Shown one piece after another: positions 17,777-25,704 of a stretch of DNA of 64,000 nt; position 1 is the first letter of the stretch; the number at the start of each line of letters is the position of its first letter. The position numbers and the translations under genes are program-made. The notes below the pieces were generated by a model that ran no database searches, had not been told where the DNA came from, and saw only the letters and a program-made list of their open reading frames with translations. Origin of the DNA: Streptomyces sp. WMMB303 (GTDB lineage Bacteria > Actinomycetota > Actinomycetes > Streptomycetales > Streptomycetaceae). The stretch lies in NCBI RefSeq assembly GCF_029351045.1, contig NZ_JARKIN010000001.1, forward strand, positions 6,663,001-6,727,000, read 5' to 3'.

Positions 17777-17848
17777 GGGCCCGCCGCGCGGCGGGAGGGC
17801 ACCCGTCGGGGCGGTCCGGTGCTCCGGGAGGGGTCGACGGGGGTCGGT

Positions 17849-19414
17849 ATGCTCGCCGACATGGTCATGCCCTCCAGTCGTCCGTCCGCGCACGGCGCCA
17901 TGCCAGTTGCCGATGCAACTAGTTGCGCAGCCCCGCGCGAGCGGGCCGACGCCTGCCCGGGAGCGCTGCGGCTGCACCCGGCGGACGACGGCGGACTGGC
18001 GCGGGTACGGGTGCCCGGCGGGGTGCTCGACGTCGCGCAAGCGGCGGCCCTGCACACGGCGGCGACCCGGCTCGGCTCCGGCGACCTGCATCTGACCTCC
18101 CGCGGCAACATCCAACTCCGGGGCCTCCGAGACGATGCTGGCCCCGAGCTGGCCGGGCTGCTGAGCGGAGCGGGGCTGCTGCCCTCGCTCGCGCACGAGC
18201 GCGTCCGGAACATCGTGGCCTCGCCGCTTTCCGGCCTGGACGGCTCCGGGCACCGGGACATCGCCGGACGACTCGCCGAACTCGACCGACTGCTGTGCGA
18301 AAGCGAAGTGCTGCGCGAACTGTCGGGGCGCTTCCTGTTCGCCGTGGACGACGGCCGCGGCGATGTCGCCGCGCTCGGAGCGGATGTGACCCTGCTCGCC
18401 GAGCCGGAGGGCACGACGCTGCTGTACCTCGGCGCCGACCGGGACGCCGGAGTGCTCCGCGTCGCGGACGGACACGCCGCAGCCGCGGCCGTGGTGGCCG
18501 CGGAGATCTTCCTCGCCGCCGTACGGGAGTCGGGGCTCCGCGCCTGGCGGGTCGCCGACCTCGCGGTGACCGGCGCCGAGTTGGCCCGCAGGACCGCACT
18601 CCGGCTGAGAACTGGAGCGCGGGAGGCGCCGCTCGCGCCTCTCCCGGCGACCCCGGCGCTCGGCCCCCGCTCTGAACAGACCCGCGCGGGGAACACCGCT
18701 GCTGCTCCCGTGCCCGGCCCGGTCACCGGCCCATCCGGGGCGGTGGCGCTCTCCGTGCTCGCCCCGCTCGGCCGGTTGACCGGTCGGCAGTGGGAGCTGC
18801 TGACCCGTACCGCCGAACGCGAGGGCGACGGCACGCTGCGGATGACTCCGTGGCGGGGCGTCGTCGTGCCCGGTCTCACGCGCTCACGTGCACCCGGCGC
18901 CCTCGCGGCGCTCGGCGCCACGGGGCTGGTGACCGATCCCGCCTCGCCCTGGCGGGGAGCGGGCGCCTGCGCGGGGCGCCCGGGCTGCGCCAAGTCCCTG
19001 ACGGACGTACGCGCCGACGCCGCGGCTGCCCTGGCCCGTCCTGCTGCCGCCTCCGGCCTCGGCACCGGAAGCGGCTCGTCCGCGCTGCCCGTGTACTGGT
19101 CCGGGTGCGAGCGCCGGTGCGGGCATCCGCGCGGCGACCGGGTGGAGGTCGTGGCCGGGAACGACGGCTACCGGGTGGCGGTGGTGCGCGGCACCGGCGA
19201 AGAGCTCCCCGTCCCGGTCCCCGCCGGCTCCGACCCGGGCGCGGCCGCCGCGGCGGCCCGCGTACCGGAGGGCCCCGGACGACGGCGGGACGACGGGACC
19301 GGGCACGGCGGCGGCGCGCTTCCGGGCGCCGCGACACGGGAGAGCAACCGACCGTCCGAGCACAGCGGGGCACAGGTGCCCGCGCGCGAGGACTCAGCGA
19401 CGGCAAGCCCATGA
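17849..19414 (+). CDS. cobG: Precorrin-3B synthase CobG
   Basis: About 521 residues. CobG is the oxygen-dependent monooxygenase that forms the gamma-lactone and ring-A hydroxyl of precorrin-3B before ring contraction. It belongs to the sulfite/nitrite reductase fold: LTSRGNIQLRGL is the ferredoxin-like half motif, and CAGRPGCAK plus YWSGCERRCGHP carry the four Cys for the [4Fe-4S] cluster. A Gly/Arg-rich unstructured tail of about 65 residues ends the protein. Start options at 17849, 17861 and 17867 are in frame; none has a perfect ribosome binding site. Overlaps cobH by ATGA. Confidence 0.9.
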   Translation: MLADMVMPSSRPSAHGAMPVADATSCAAPRERADACPGALRLHPADDGGLARVRVPGGVLDVAQAAALHTAATRLGSGDLHLTSRGNIQLRGLRDDAGPELAGLLSGAGLLPSLAHERVRNIVASPLSGLDGSGHRDIAGRLAELDRLLCESEVLRELSGRFLFAVDDGRGDVAALGADVTLLAEPEGTTLLYLGADRDAGVLRVADGHAAAAAVVAAEIFLAAVRESGLRAWRVADLAVTGAELARRTALRLRTGAREAPLAPLPATPALGPRSEQTRAGNTAAAPVPGPVTGPSGAVALSVLAPLGRLTGRQWELLTRTAEREGDGTLRMTPWRGVVVPGLTRSRAPGALAALGATGLVTDPASPWRGAGACAGRPGCAKSLTDVRADAAAALARPAAASGLGTGSGSSALPVYWSGCERRCGHPRGDRVEVVAGNDGYRVAVVRGTGEELPVPVPAGSDPGAAAAAARVPEGPGRRRDDGTGHGGGALPGAATRESNRPSEHSGAQVPAREDSATASP

Positions 19415-20058
19415 CGACGAGCGGGAACACAGTGTTCGAGTACGAGAAGGACGGCGCTGCCATCTACCGGCAGTCCTTTGCCACCATCCGCGCCGAGGCG
19501 GACCTGGCGGGGCTGCCCGCCGACGTCGCCCAGGTCGCGGTACGGATGATCCACGCCTGCGGCATGGTCGACCTGGTCCGGGACCTCGCCCACACTCCGC
19601 GGGTCGTCGCGGAGGCCCGCGCGGCTCTCCGCGCGGGCGCGCCCGTCCTCTGCGACGTCGCCATGATCGCCAGCGGCGTCACCCGCAGGCGGCTTCCGGC
19701 CGACAACGAGGTGGTGTGCACCCTCGCCGACCCGGAGGTGCCCCGGCTCGCGGCCGAACTGGGGACGACACGTACCGCCGCCGCCCTCGAACTGTGGCGC
19801 GACCGGCTGGAGGGGTCGGTCGTGGCGATCGGCAACGCGCCCACGGCGCTTTTCCGGCTGCTGGAGATGATCGAGGAGGGGGCGCCGCGGCCGGCTGCCG
19901 TGATCGGGGTGCCGGTCGGTTTCGTCGGGGCCGTGGAGTCCAAGGAGGCGCTGGCCGAGCACGCCTCCGGGCTGGAGCATTTGATCGTCCACGGCCGCAG
20001 GGGTGGCAGCGCCCTGGCCGTCTCCGCGCTCAACGCCATCGCGAGCGAGGAGGAATGA
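19411..20058 (+). CDS. cobH: Precorrin-8X methylmutase
   Basis: 215 residues. Moves the C11 methyl to C12 to give hydrogenobyrinic acid. RMIHACGMVD near residue 50 contains the conserved active-site His, and GNAPTALFRLLE and IGVPVGFVGAVESKE are family signatures. Length is normal. ATG overlaps the cobG stop (ATGA) and the stop overlaps the first possible cobIJ start by ATGA, so the three genes form one coupled operon. Confidence 0.95.
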   Translation: MTTSGNTVFEYEKDGAAIYRQSFATIRAEADLAGLPADVAQVAVRMIHACGMVDLVRDLAHTPRVVAEARAALRAGAPVLCDVAMIASGVTRRRLPADNEVVCTLADPEVPRLAAELGTTRTAAALELWRDRLEGSVVAIGNAPTALFRLLEMIEEGAPRPAAVIGVPVGFVGAVESKEALAEHASGLEHLIVHGRRGGSALAVSALNAIASEEE

Positions 20059-21749
20059 GGCAGGTGACCGGCAGCGCGGAGGAGGAGCAGGTGAACACCG
20101 TGTCCGACGATGCGGCAGCGCACGACGCGGCGGCGGACGGCGGGAGCGGCACGCCCGCGGGCGGGGCGGCGACGCACGGCGACCCGGCGACCGGCGGCCG
20201 CGCAGCGGTCGAAGCCCGGACCCCCGAAGCGACAGGAGCCGCGGGCACCGGCGGCGCCGGGCGGTTGATCGGCGTGGGGCTGGGGCCCGGTGACCCGGCG
20301 CTGATGACGGTGCGGGCGGTGGAGGCCATCGCGGAGGCGGACGTCGTCGCCTACCACAGTGCCCGGCACGGCCGGTCGATCGCACGCTCCATCGCGGAGC
20401 GCCATCTGCGGGCCGACCACGTGGAGGAGGCGCTGGTCTATCCCGTCACCACCGAGTCCACCGACCACCCGGGCGGCTACCGGGGCGCGCTGGAGGACTT
20501 CTACACCGAGGCGTCGGCGCGACTGGCCGCGCATCTGGACGCGGGGCGGACGGTGGCCGTGCTCGCCGAGGGCGACCCGTTCTTCTACGGCTCGTACATG
20601 CACATGCACAAGCGGCTGGCGCACCGGTACCCGACGGAGGTCGTGCCCGGTGTCACCTCCGTGAGCGCGGCCGCAGCCCGGCTCGGCACCCCGTTGTCGG
20701 AGGCCGAGGAGGCGCTGACGGTGCTGCCCGGCACGCTGCCCGAGGAGGAGTTGACCGCCCGGCTCGCCTCCAGCGACGCGGTCGCCGTGATGAAGCTGGG
20801 GCGCACGTTCCCCAAGGTGCGCCGGGCGCTGGAGCGGTCGGGGCGGCTGGCCGAAGCCCGCTACGTGGAGCGCGCCACGATGGAGGGCGAGCGCACCGGG
20901 CGGGTCGCGGACGTGGATCCGGACTCCGTGCCGTACTTCTCTGTCGCCGTGCTGCCGAGCAGGGTCGGCGCGCCGGCCCGCGAGTGCCGCGAGGACTCCC
21001 CCGGCGAGGTCGTCGTCGTGGGCACCGGCCCCGCCGGACCGCTGTGGCTCACCCCCGAGACGCGCGGCGCGCTGGCCGCCGCCGACGACGTGGTCGGCTA
21101 CACGACCTATCTGGACCGGGTGCCGCGCCGGGACGGCCAGCGGCGGCACGGCTCCGACAACCGGGTGGAGGCCGAGCGCGCGGAGTTCGCCCTGGAACTG
21201 GCGCGGCGCGGGCGGCGGGTGGCCGTCGTCTCCGGCGGGGACCCCGGCGTGTTCGCCATGGCGACGGCCGTGCTGGAGGCGGCCGAGCAGGACGCGTACG
21301 CGGACGTCCCGGTACGGGTGCTGCCCGGGGTGACGGCCGCCAACGCGGCAGCGGCCCGCGTGGGGGCGCCGCTGGGCCACGACTACGCCGTGCTCTCCCT
21401 CTCCGACCGCCTCAAGCCCTGGGAGGTCATCGCCGGCCGGCTGCGCGCCGCGGCGGCTGCCGACCTGGTGCTGGCCCTCTACAACCCCGGTTCCCGCAGC
21501 CGCACCTGGCAGGTCGGCAAGGCCCGCGAGGTGCTGCTGGAGCACCGGGCGCCGGACACCCCCGTGGTGGTGGCCCGGGACGTCGGCGGGGAGGGGGAGC
21601 GCGTGCGCACCGTCCCGCTGGCCGAACTGGACCCGGACCAGGTGGATATGCGCACCCTGCTGCTCGTCGGCTCCTCGCAGACCCGGACCTTCGGCGGAGC
21701 GGACGGCCCGGCGCGGGTGTGGACCCCGCGGCGCTATCCCGAGGACTGA
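20055..21749 (+). CDS. cobIJ: Fused precorrin-2 C20- / precorrin-3B C17-methyltransferase CobIJ
   Basis: 564 residues with two SAM-dependent tetrapyrrole methylase domains: CobI (about residues 75-310; GVGLGPGDPALMT, then EGDPFFYGSYMHMHKRL) and CobJ (about 325-560; VVGTGPAGPLWLT, then SGGDPGVFAMATAV). The fusion is usual in actinobacteria such as Mycobacterium. The first 70 residues are a disordered Ala/Gly-rich extension. ATG 20055 gives an ATGA overlap with cobH, but GTG 20091 has a much better ribosome binding site (GGAGGAGG), so the true protein may be 12 residues shorter. Confidence 0.93.
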   Translation: MRQVTGSAEEEQVNTVSDDAAAHDAAADGGSGTPAGGAATHGDPATGGRAAVEARTPEATGAAGTGGAGRLIGVGLGPGDPALMTVRAVEAIAEADVVAYHSARHGRSIARSIAERHLRADHVEEALVYPVTTESTDHPGGYRGALEDFYTEASARLAAHLDAGRTVAVLAEGDPFFYGSYMHMHKRLAHRYPTEVVPGVTSVSAAAARLGTPLSEAEEALTVLPGTLPEEELTARLASSDAVAVMKLGRTFPKVRRALERSGRLAEARYVERATMEGERTGRVADVDPDSVPYFSVAVLPSRVGAPARECREDSPGEVVVVGTGPAGPLWLTPETRGALAAADDVVGYTTYLDRVPRRDGQRRHGSDNRVEAERAEFALELARRGRRVAVVSGGDPGVFAMATAVLEAAEQDAYADVPVRVLPGVTAANAAAARVGAPLGHDYAVLSLSDRLKPWEVIAGRLRAAAAADLVLALYNPGSRSRTWQVGKAREVLLEHRAPDTPVVVARDVGGEGERVRTVPLAELDPDQVDMRTLLLVGSSQTRTFGGADGPARVWTPRRYPED

Positions 21750-21761
21750 ACCGCCCGCCGC

Positions 21762-21799
21762 CCGCCGCCCGCTGCGGGGCAGCGAGCGACGGGCGGCGG
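21762..21799. terminator. Bidirectional hairpin between cobIJ and the SMR genes
   Basis: CCGCCGCCCG (21762-21771) pairs with CGGGCGGCGG (21790-21799) over an 18-base loop, between two convergent genes. It probably terminates both transcripts. Confidence 0.5.
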
Positions 21800-21821
21800 T
21801 CCCCGGCCGGTGGGCTGCTGC

Positions 21822-22316
21822 TCACCGGCCCGGCCGGGCGGGCAGCTCGTCGGCCTCGGGGCGCGGGGGCCGGTCGGAGAGCTTGAGCCAGACCACCCCG
21901 GCGATGATCACGGTCAGCCACACGGCCTTGACCGGGGTGAGGGTCTCGTCGAAGAAGACGGGGCCGAGCAGCGCGGCTCCGACGGCGCCGATACCGGCCC
22001 AGACCGCGTAGCCGAGGCCGACGTCGAGGGTGCGCAGGGCGAGGCTCAGGGAGAAGAGCGTCAGCAGGAAGAAGACGACAGCGACAAGCGACCAGGACAG
22101 CACGGTGAAGCCGTGGCTCCCTCCCACGGAGAGCGCGTAGCCGACCTCGAACGCTCCGGCCAGGAGGAGCACGAGCCAGGCTCGCGCCCGGCCGCTGCGG
22201 GTGGCGGCGTCGCCGCCGCCGCTGGTGTCGCCGTGGCGGACGGTGTCGTTGTTGCCGAGATTGGCGGTGTTGCCGAGGGTGTCGTTGTTGCCGAAGGTGG
22301 CGGTGTCGTTGGACAT
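21822..22316 (-). CDS. SMR-family transporter with Asn/Asp-rich N-terminal extension
   Basis: 164 residues. Residues about 45-150 have the four-helix small multidrug resistance fold: WLVLLLAGAFEVGYALSVG carries the membrane-embedded Glu needed for proton coupling, followed by GYAVWAGIGAVGAALLG. The first 42 residues are a low-complexity Asn/Asp/Thr extension (NDT, GNN repeats) not normal for this about 105-residue family. It lies downstream of a second SMR gene, so the two probably form a heterodimeric pump of the paired (YkkCD-like) kind. Substrate could be quaternary amines or guanidinium. Confidence 0.85.
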   Translation of the reverse strand: MSNDTATFGNNDTLGNTANLGNNDTVRHGDTSGGGDAATRSGRARAWLVLLLAGAFEVGYALSVGGSHGFTVLSWSLVAVVFFLLTLFSLSLALRTLDVGLGYAVWAGIGAVGAALLGPVFFDETLTPVKAVWLTVIIAGVVWLKLSDRPPRPEADELPARPGR

Positions 22317-22406
22317 GTGCGGGCCCTTCTCATGGACGCGGGAACGCGTGAACGGAACGAACGGGTTGAACGGGGACAGAGGGGCGGCGGGCCGCGTGCC
22401 GGATGG

Positions 22407-22727
22407 TCAGGCTGCTCCGCTGAGCTGGAGGCCGACGACTCCGACGATGACCGCGGCGATGCCCAGGAGCTTGCGCCAGTCGAGGCGTTGGCCGAAGAGG
22501 AGGGCGCCGAGGACGACGATCCCGACGCCCGCGGCGGAGGTCCAGATCGCGTAGCCGACGCCGACGTCGAAGGTCAGCAGGGCCAGGCTGAGGAGGTAGG
22601 TGGCGATGCCCCCGCTGGCCAGGGTGGCCGCGGTCCAGCCGGGCCGGGTGAAGCCCTGGGCCTTGCCGGCGGAGAGGGCGACGGTGATCTCGAAGACGAC
22701 GGCGGCGCCGAGGTAGAGCCAGTGCAT
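22407..22727 (-). CDS. SMR-family transporter, partner subunit
   Basis: 106 residues, standard SMR length. MHWLYLGAAVVFEITVALS contains the helix-1 Glu; GYAIWTSAAGVGIVVLG is the helix-3 signature. Four transmembrane helices fill the protein. It precedes the other SMR gene by 90 bases on the same strand, and two different SMR subunits in tandem usually assemble as an antiparallel heterodimer. I see no guanidine riboswitch upstream. Confidence 0.88.
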   Translation of the reverse strand: MHWLYLGAAVVFEITVALSAGKAQGFTRPGWTAATLASGGIATYLLSLALLTFDVGVGYAIWTSAAGVGIVVLGALLFGQRLDWRKLLGIAAVIVGVVGLQLSGAA

Positions 22728-22892
22728 GAGGTGTCCTTGGGTCGAAAGGGCGCGAAAGAGCGCGAACGGGAAGGGGCTTGAACGGATTCGCGGGGCGCGA
22801 GAAGGCGCGCGGGGGTCAGGAACGGGCGGTGGAACCGGGGTGCAGTTCGCGGTGGCGAGCCGGCGGGACTCGGAGCCGAGCCGGGTCCGCGG

Positions 22893-23489
22893 TCAGGCGG
22901 CGGCCGCCTCCCGCAGCGCGCGGCTGATCACGCCCTCGGCGGCGACGCCTTCGATGCGCCGGTCGCCGATGACGAGCGTGGGGACGACGGTGATCTGCAT
23001 CCGGGCCGACTCCGCCAGTGCCCGCCGGTGCCGCTCGGCGTACTCCGGGTCGTCGAGGGCCGCGGTGTAGCCGGCCGGGTCGAGGCCCGTCTCCGCGGCG
23101 AGCCGGGCCAGGACCGCGCGGTCCCCGATGTCCAGGTCCTCGCGGAAGAAGGCCGCCTGCACCCGCCGGTGGTAGGCCCCGGCCCGGCCCTGCTCCGCGG
23201 CGTACTGGGCGCCGCGGAAGGCCGACTCGGTGTAGGGCTGCGGCGAGAGGTTCGGCAGCCGCATCGGCACCTGGTGGCGGCGTGCCATCGGATACACGGC
23301 ACGCTGCCAGATGTCGGGCAGGTACGGGTCCTCCGGGCGGAGCGTGGGCGCCGGGCGGGGGCGCAGTTCGTGGGGGTGGTGGACGACCTCGATGTCGGAC
23401 CGGTCACGGACCGCCCGCTCGATCACCTCGTCGGCGATCAGGCAGAACGGGCAGACGTAGTCCGACCACAGATGGATCCGCGCGGTCAT
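22893..23489 (-). CDS. DsbA/FrnE-like thiol oxidoreductase
   Basis: 198 residues of the 2-hydroxychromene isomerase/DsbA-like thioredoxin fold. CPFC near residue 13 (SDYVCPFCLIADEVIERA) is the redox motif and VVPTLVIGDRRIEG near residue 170 holds the cis-Pro loop. No signal peptide, so cytoplasmic, like FrnE. Divergent from a MerR-family gene across a 113-bp gap with a MerR-type promoter, which suggests thiol or electrophile stress control. Substrate unknown. Confidence 0.85.
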   Translation of the reverse strand: MTARIHLWSDYVCPFCLIADEVIERAVRDRSDIEVVHHPHELRPRPAPTLRPEDPYLPDIWQRAVYPMARRHQVPMRLPNLSPQPYTESAFRGAQYAAEQGRAGAYHRRVQAAFFREDLDIGDRAVLARLAAETGLDPAGYTAALDDPEYAERHRRALAESARMQITVVPTLVIGDRRIEGVAAEGVISRALREAAAA

Positions 23490-23540
23490 GACGACCTCCG
23501 ATTCCCCTGGGCACCCCCGGTGGGTGCGGCTCCCAGAGCG

Positions 23541-23570
23541 TGGAACCTCACACCGGTGTCAACTGCAAGA
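23541..23570 (-). promoter_or_regulatory. MerR-type operator/promoter between the DsbA-like and MerR genes
   Basis: On the minus strand TTGACA (23558-23563) is followed by the palindrome ACACCGGTGT (23550-23559), the position where MerR-type regulators bind an over-long spacer. It would drive the DsbA-like gene. The -10 element is not clear. Confidence 0.4.
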
Positions 23571-23602
23571 CTGGAGTCCCACGGACGGCCTCGGGAGGTC
23601 TC

Positions 23603-23962
23603 ATGCGGATCGGTGAGCTGGCGGATGCCAGCGGCGTCAGCGCCCGGTCGCTGCGGTACTACGAGGAGCAGGGGCTCATCCGCTCCCGGCGCACGCCCGG
23701 CGGCTGGCGGGACTTCGACGCGTCCATGGTCGAGCGGGTGGTGATGATCCAGCACCTGTTCGCCGCCGGGCTGAGCAGCGCCACCGTCAACGAACTGCTG
23801 CCCTGTCTGGAGGCACCGCTGGAGGAGCGCAACGGCGTCATGGAGCAGTTGCTCGCCCAGGAGGTCGAGCGGCTCCGGGCCAAACGGCGCGACCTCGACC
23901 GCGAACTCGACACGCTCCAGGCGCTCCGCAACGAGACGGCCGTGCCCGACGACGCCCAGTGA
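23603..23962 (+). CDS. MerR-family transcriptional regulator
   Basis: 119 residues. The winged HTH begins at residue 1 (MRIGELADASGVSARSLRYYEEQGLI) and is followed by the RxxxGxRxF/Y-type wing (TPGGWRDFD). A dimerising coiled coil (EEVERLRAKRRDLDRELDTL region) ends the protein. It has one Cys in the middle (LPCLEAP), no metal-binding cluster. ATG 23603 follows GGGAGG. It probably controls the divergent DsbA-like gene and itself. Confidence 0.88.
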   Translation: MRIGELADASGVSARSLRYYEEQGLIRSRRTPGGWRDFDASMVERVVMIQHLFAAGLSSATVNELLPCLEAPLEERNGVMEQLLAQEVERLRAKRRDLDRELDTLQALRNETAVPDDAQ

Positions 23963-24092
23963 TCCCTCGGTGTCCCCTCGGCCGCTGACACCTCTGCGCT
24001 CCTGCCCGCAACACGCCAAAGGCCGCCTTATGTGGTGGGCTGCCGGGCGGAGGCGCCGCGACGGGCGCGCACGCACGGCGCTGCGGCAACAC

Positions 24093-24131
24093 CAGCAGCG
24101 GCAGCGGCAGCGGCAGCGGCAGCGGCAGCGC
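24093..24131. repeat. GGCAGC hexamer tandem repeat
   Basis: About six perfect copies of GGCAGC lie 45 bases upstream of the racemase start. Not part of a supported gene. Confidence 0.85.
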
Positions 24132-24177
24132 GCACGGGACGACGGTGCGGGACGGGACGAGGAAGGGCGGAGGCAGC

Positions 24178-24867
24178 GTGCGAACCATCGGGCTGATCGG
24201 CGGAATGAGCTGGGAGTCCTCGGCGGAGTACTACCGGATGCTCAACGAGCTCGCCAGGGACCGGAAGGGCGGGCTGCACTCGGCGCGGCTGGTGCTGTAT
24301 TCGGTCGACTTCGCCGAGATCGAGGTACTGCAGGCGCAGGGGCGCTGGGACGAGGCGGGCGGCATCCTCGCGGCCGCCGCCCGGGCCCTGGAGGCGGCGG
24401 GCGCCGATCTGCTGGTGCTGTGCACGAACACCATGCACCGGGTCGCCGAGCACATCGAGGAGGCCGTGGAGGTGCCGCTGCTGCACCTGGCCGACGCGAC
24501 GGCGCGGGCGGTGCGGGCGGCGGGGCTGCGGCGCGTCGGCCTGCTGGGAACCGCGTTCACCATGGAGCAGGACTTCTACCGGGGACGGCTGGCGGCCGGC
24601 GGTCTGTCGGTGCTGGTCCCCGGCTCCGCCGACCGGGAACGGGTGCACCGCGTGATCTACGAGGAGCTGTGCCGGGGAATCGTGCTGGACGCGTCCCGTG
24701 CCGCGTACCGGCGCGTCATCGACACGCTGGTGGCGGACGGGGCGGAAGGCATCGTGCTGGGGTGCACGGAGATCGAGTCGCTCATCGGGCCGCAGGACAG
24801 CCCGGTGCCCGTCTTCCCCACCGCCCGGCTGCACGCGGAGGCCGCCTTCGATGCGGCGGACCGGTGA
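24178..24867 (+). CDS. Aspartate/glutamate racemase family protein
   Basis: 229 residues. The two-Cys racemase signature is present: LCTNTMH near residue 82 and LGCTEIE near residue 198, each supplying the acid/base thiol in cofactor-independent Asp/Glu racemases. IGLIGGMSWESSAEYYR at the start is typical of the YgeA/aspartate racemase branch. GTG 24178 follows GGAGG by 4 bases. Cytoplasmic; provides or consumes a D-amino acid (substrate not decided). Confidence 0.88.
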   Translation: MRTIGLIGGMSWESSAEYYRMLNELARDRKGGLHSARLVLYSVDFAEIEVLQAQGRWDEAGGILAAAARALEAAGADLLVLCTNTMHRVAEHIEEAVEVPLLHLADATARAVRAAGLRRVGLLGTAFTMEQDFYRGRLAAGGLSVLVPGSADRERVHRVIYEELCRGIVLDASRAAYRRVIDTLVADGAEGIVLGCTEIESLIGPQDSPVPVFPTARLHAEAAFDAADR

Positions 24868-24940
24868 CCCGCGCGGCTCGGCGACACCCCCGAGCGGCGG
24901 GCCGCAAGAGCGGCGCAGGCGGCCGGTGAGGGGGTGCCGG

Positions 24941-25687
24941 TCACATTCCGCGGAGCGCCTCGGCCGCCTCCTCGGGGCTCGTCACCTCCCGTACGCCGGG
25001 CGGGACCGGCGGGCGGCGGACGACCACGACGGGCAGTCCCGCCTCCCGCGCCGCCGCGAGCTTGGGCGCCGTGGCCGCACCGCCGCTGTCCTTGGTCACC
25101 AGCACGTCGATGCGGTGGCCGCGCAGCAGCGCGCGCTCGTCGTCCAGCGCGAAGGGGCCCCGGCTGAGCAGCAGCTCCATCCGGGCGGGAACGGGCGTGC
25201 CCGGTTCCGGAGGGTCGACCGAGCGGGAGAGGAACCACAGCCCGGCGCTCGCGGGCCCGGCGAACGCGGCCAGTCCCAGGCGTCCGGTCGTCAGGAAGAT
25301 CCGCCGTCCCAGCCGCGGCAGCAGCCGCGCTGCCTCCGGCAGCGAGTCCGCCAGGTGCCAGTCGTCCCCCGCACCGGGCACCCACCCGGGGCGGCGGAGG
25401 GCGAGCAGGGGAACATGGGCTCCGGCTGCGGCTTCGGCGGCATGGAAACTGATCTTCTCGGCGAAGGGATGGGTGGCATCGATGAGAACGTCCACATGGT
25501 GTGTACGCAGCCATTCCGTGAGCCCCGGCACGCCTCCGAAGCCCCCGACCCGCACCTGGCCCACCGGCAGCCGGGGCCCCGCGACGCGTCCGGCCAGCGA
25601 ACTGGTGACCCGGAGGCCGGGGGTGCCCGCCAGCAGTTCCGCCAGGCGGCGGCCCTCCGTCGTCCCGCCGAGAATCAGTGCGTGCAC
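24941..25687 (-). CDS. cobK: Precorrin-6A reductase
   Basis: 248 residues. Reduces precorrin-6A to precorrin-6B with NADPH. The N-terminal nucleotide motif ILGGTTEGRRLA and DATHPFAEKIS near residue 72 are CobK/CbiJ signatures, with TKDSGGAATAPKL near the C-terminus. The 5' end overlaps the region just upstream of divergent cbiD (17 bases between the two starts), so both share a very short promoter region. Confidence 0.93.
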   Translation of the reverse strand: MHALILGGTTEGRRLAELLAGTPGLRVTSSLAGRVAGPRLPVGQVRVGGFGGVPGLTEWLRTHHVDVLIDATHPFAEKISFHAAEAAAGAHVPLLALRRPGWVPGAGDDWHLADSLPEAARLLPRLGRRIFLTTGRLGLAAFAGPASAGLWFLSRSVDPPEPGTPVPARMELLLSRGPFALDDERALLRGHRIDVLVTKDSGGAATAPKLAAAREAGLPVVVVRRPPVPPGVREVTSPEEAAEALRGM

Positions 25688-25704
25688 GGGGTCCGGTTCC
25701 TCTC

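Noticed and set aside
22728..22892. Guanidine riboswitch upstream of the SMR pair
   Set aside because: None of the conserved ACGR/GGG guanidine-I pattern or short guanidine-II/III hairpins could be recognised.
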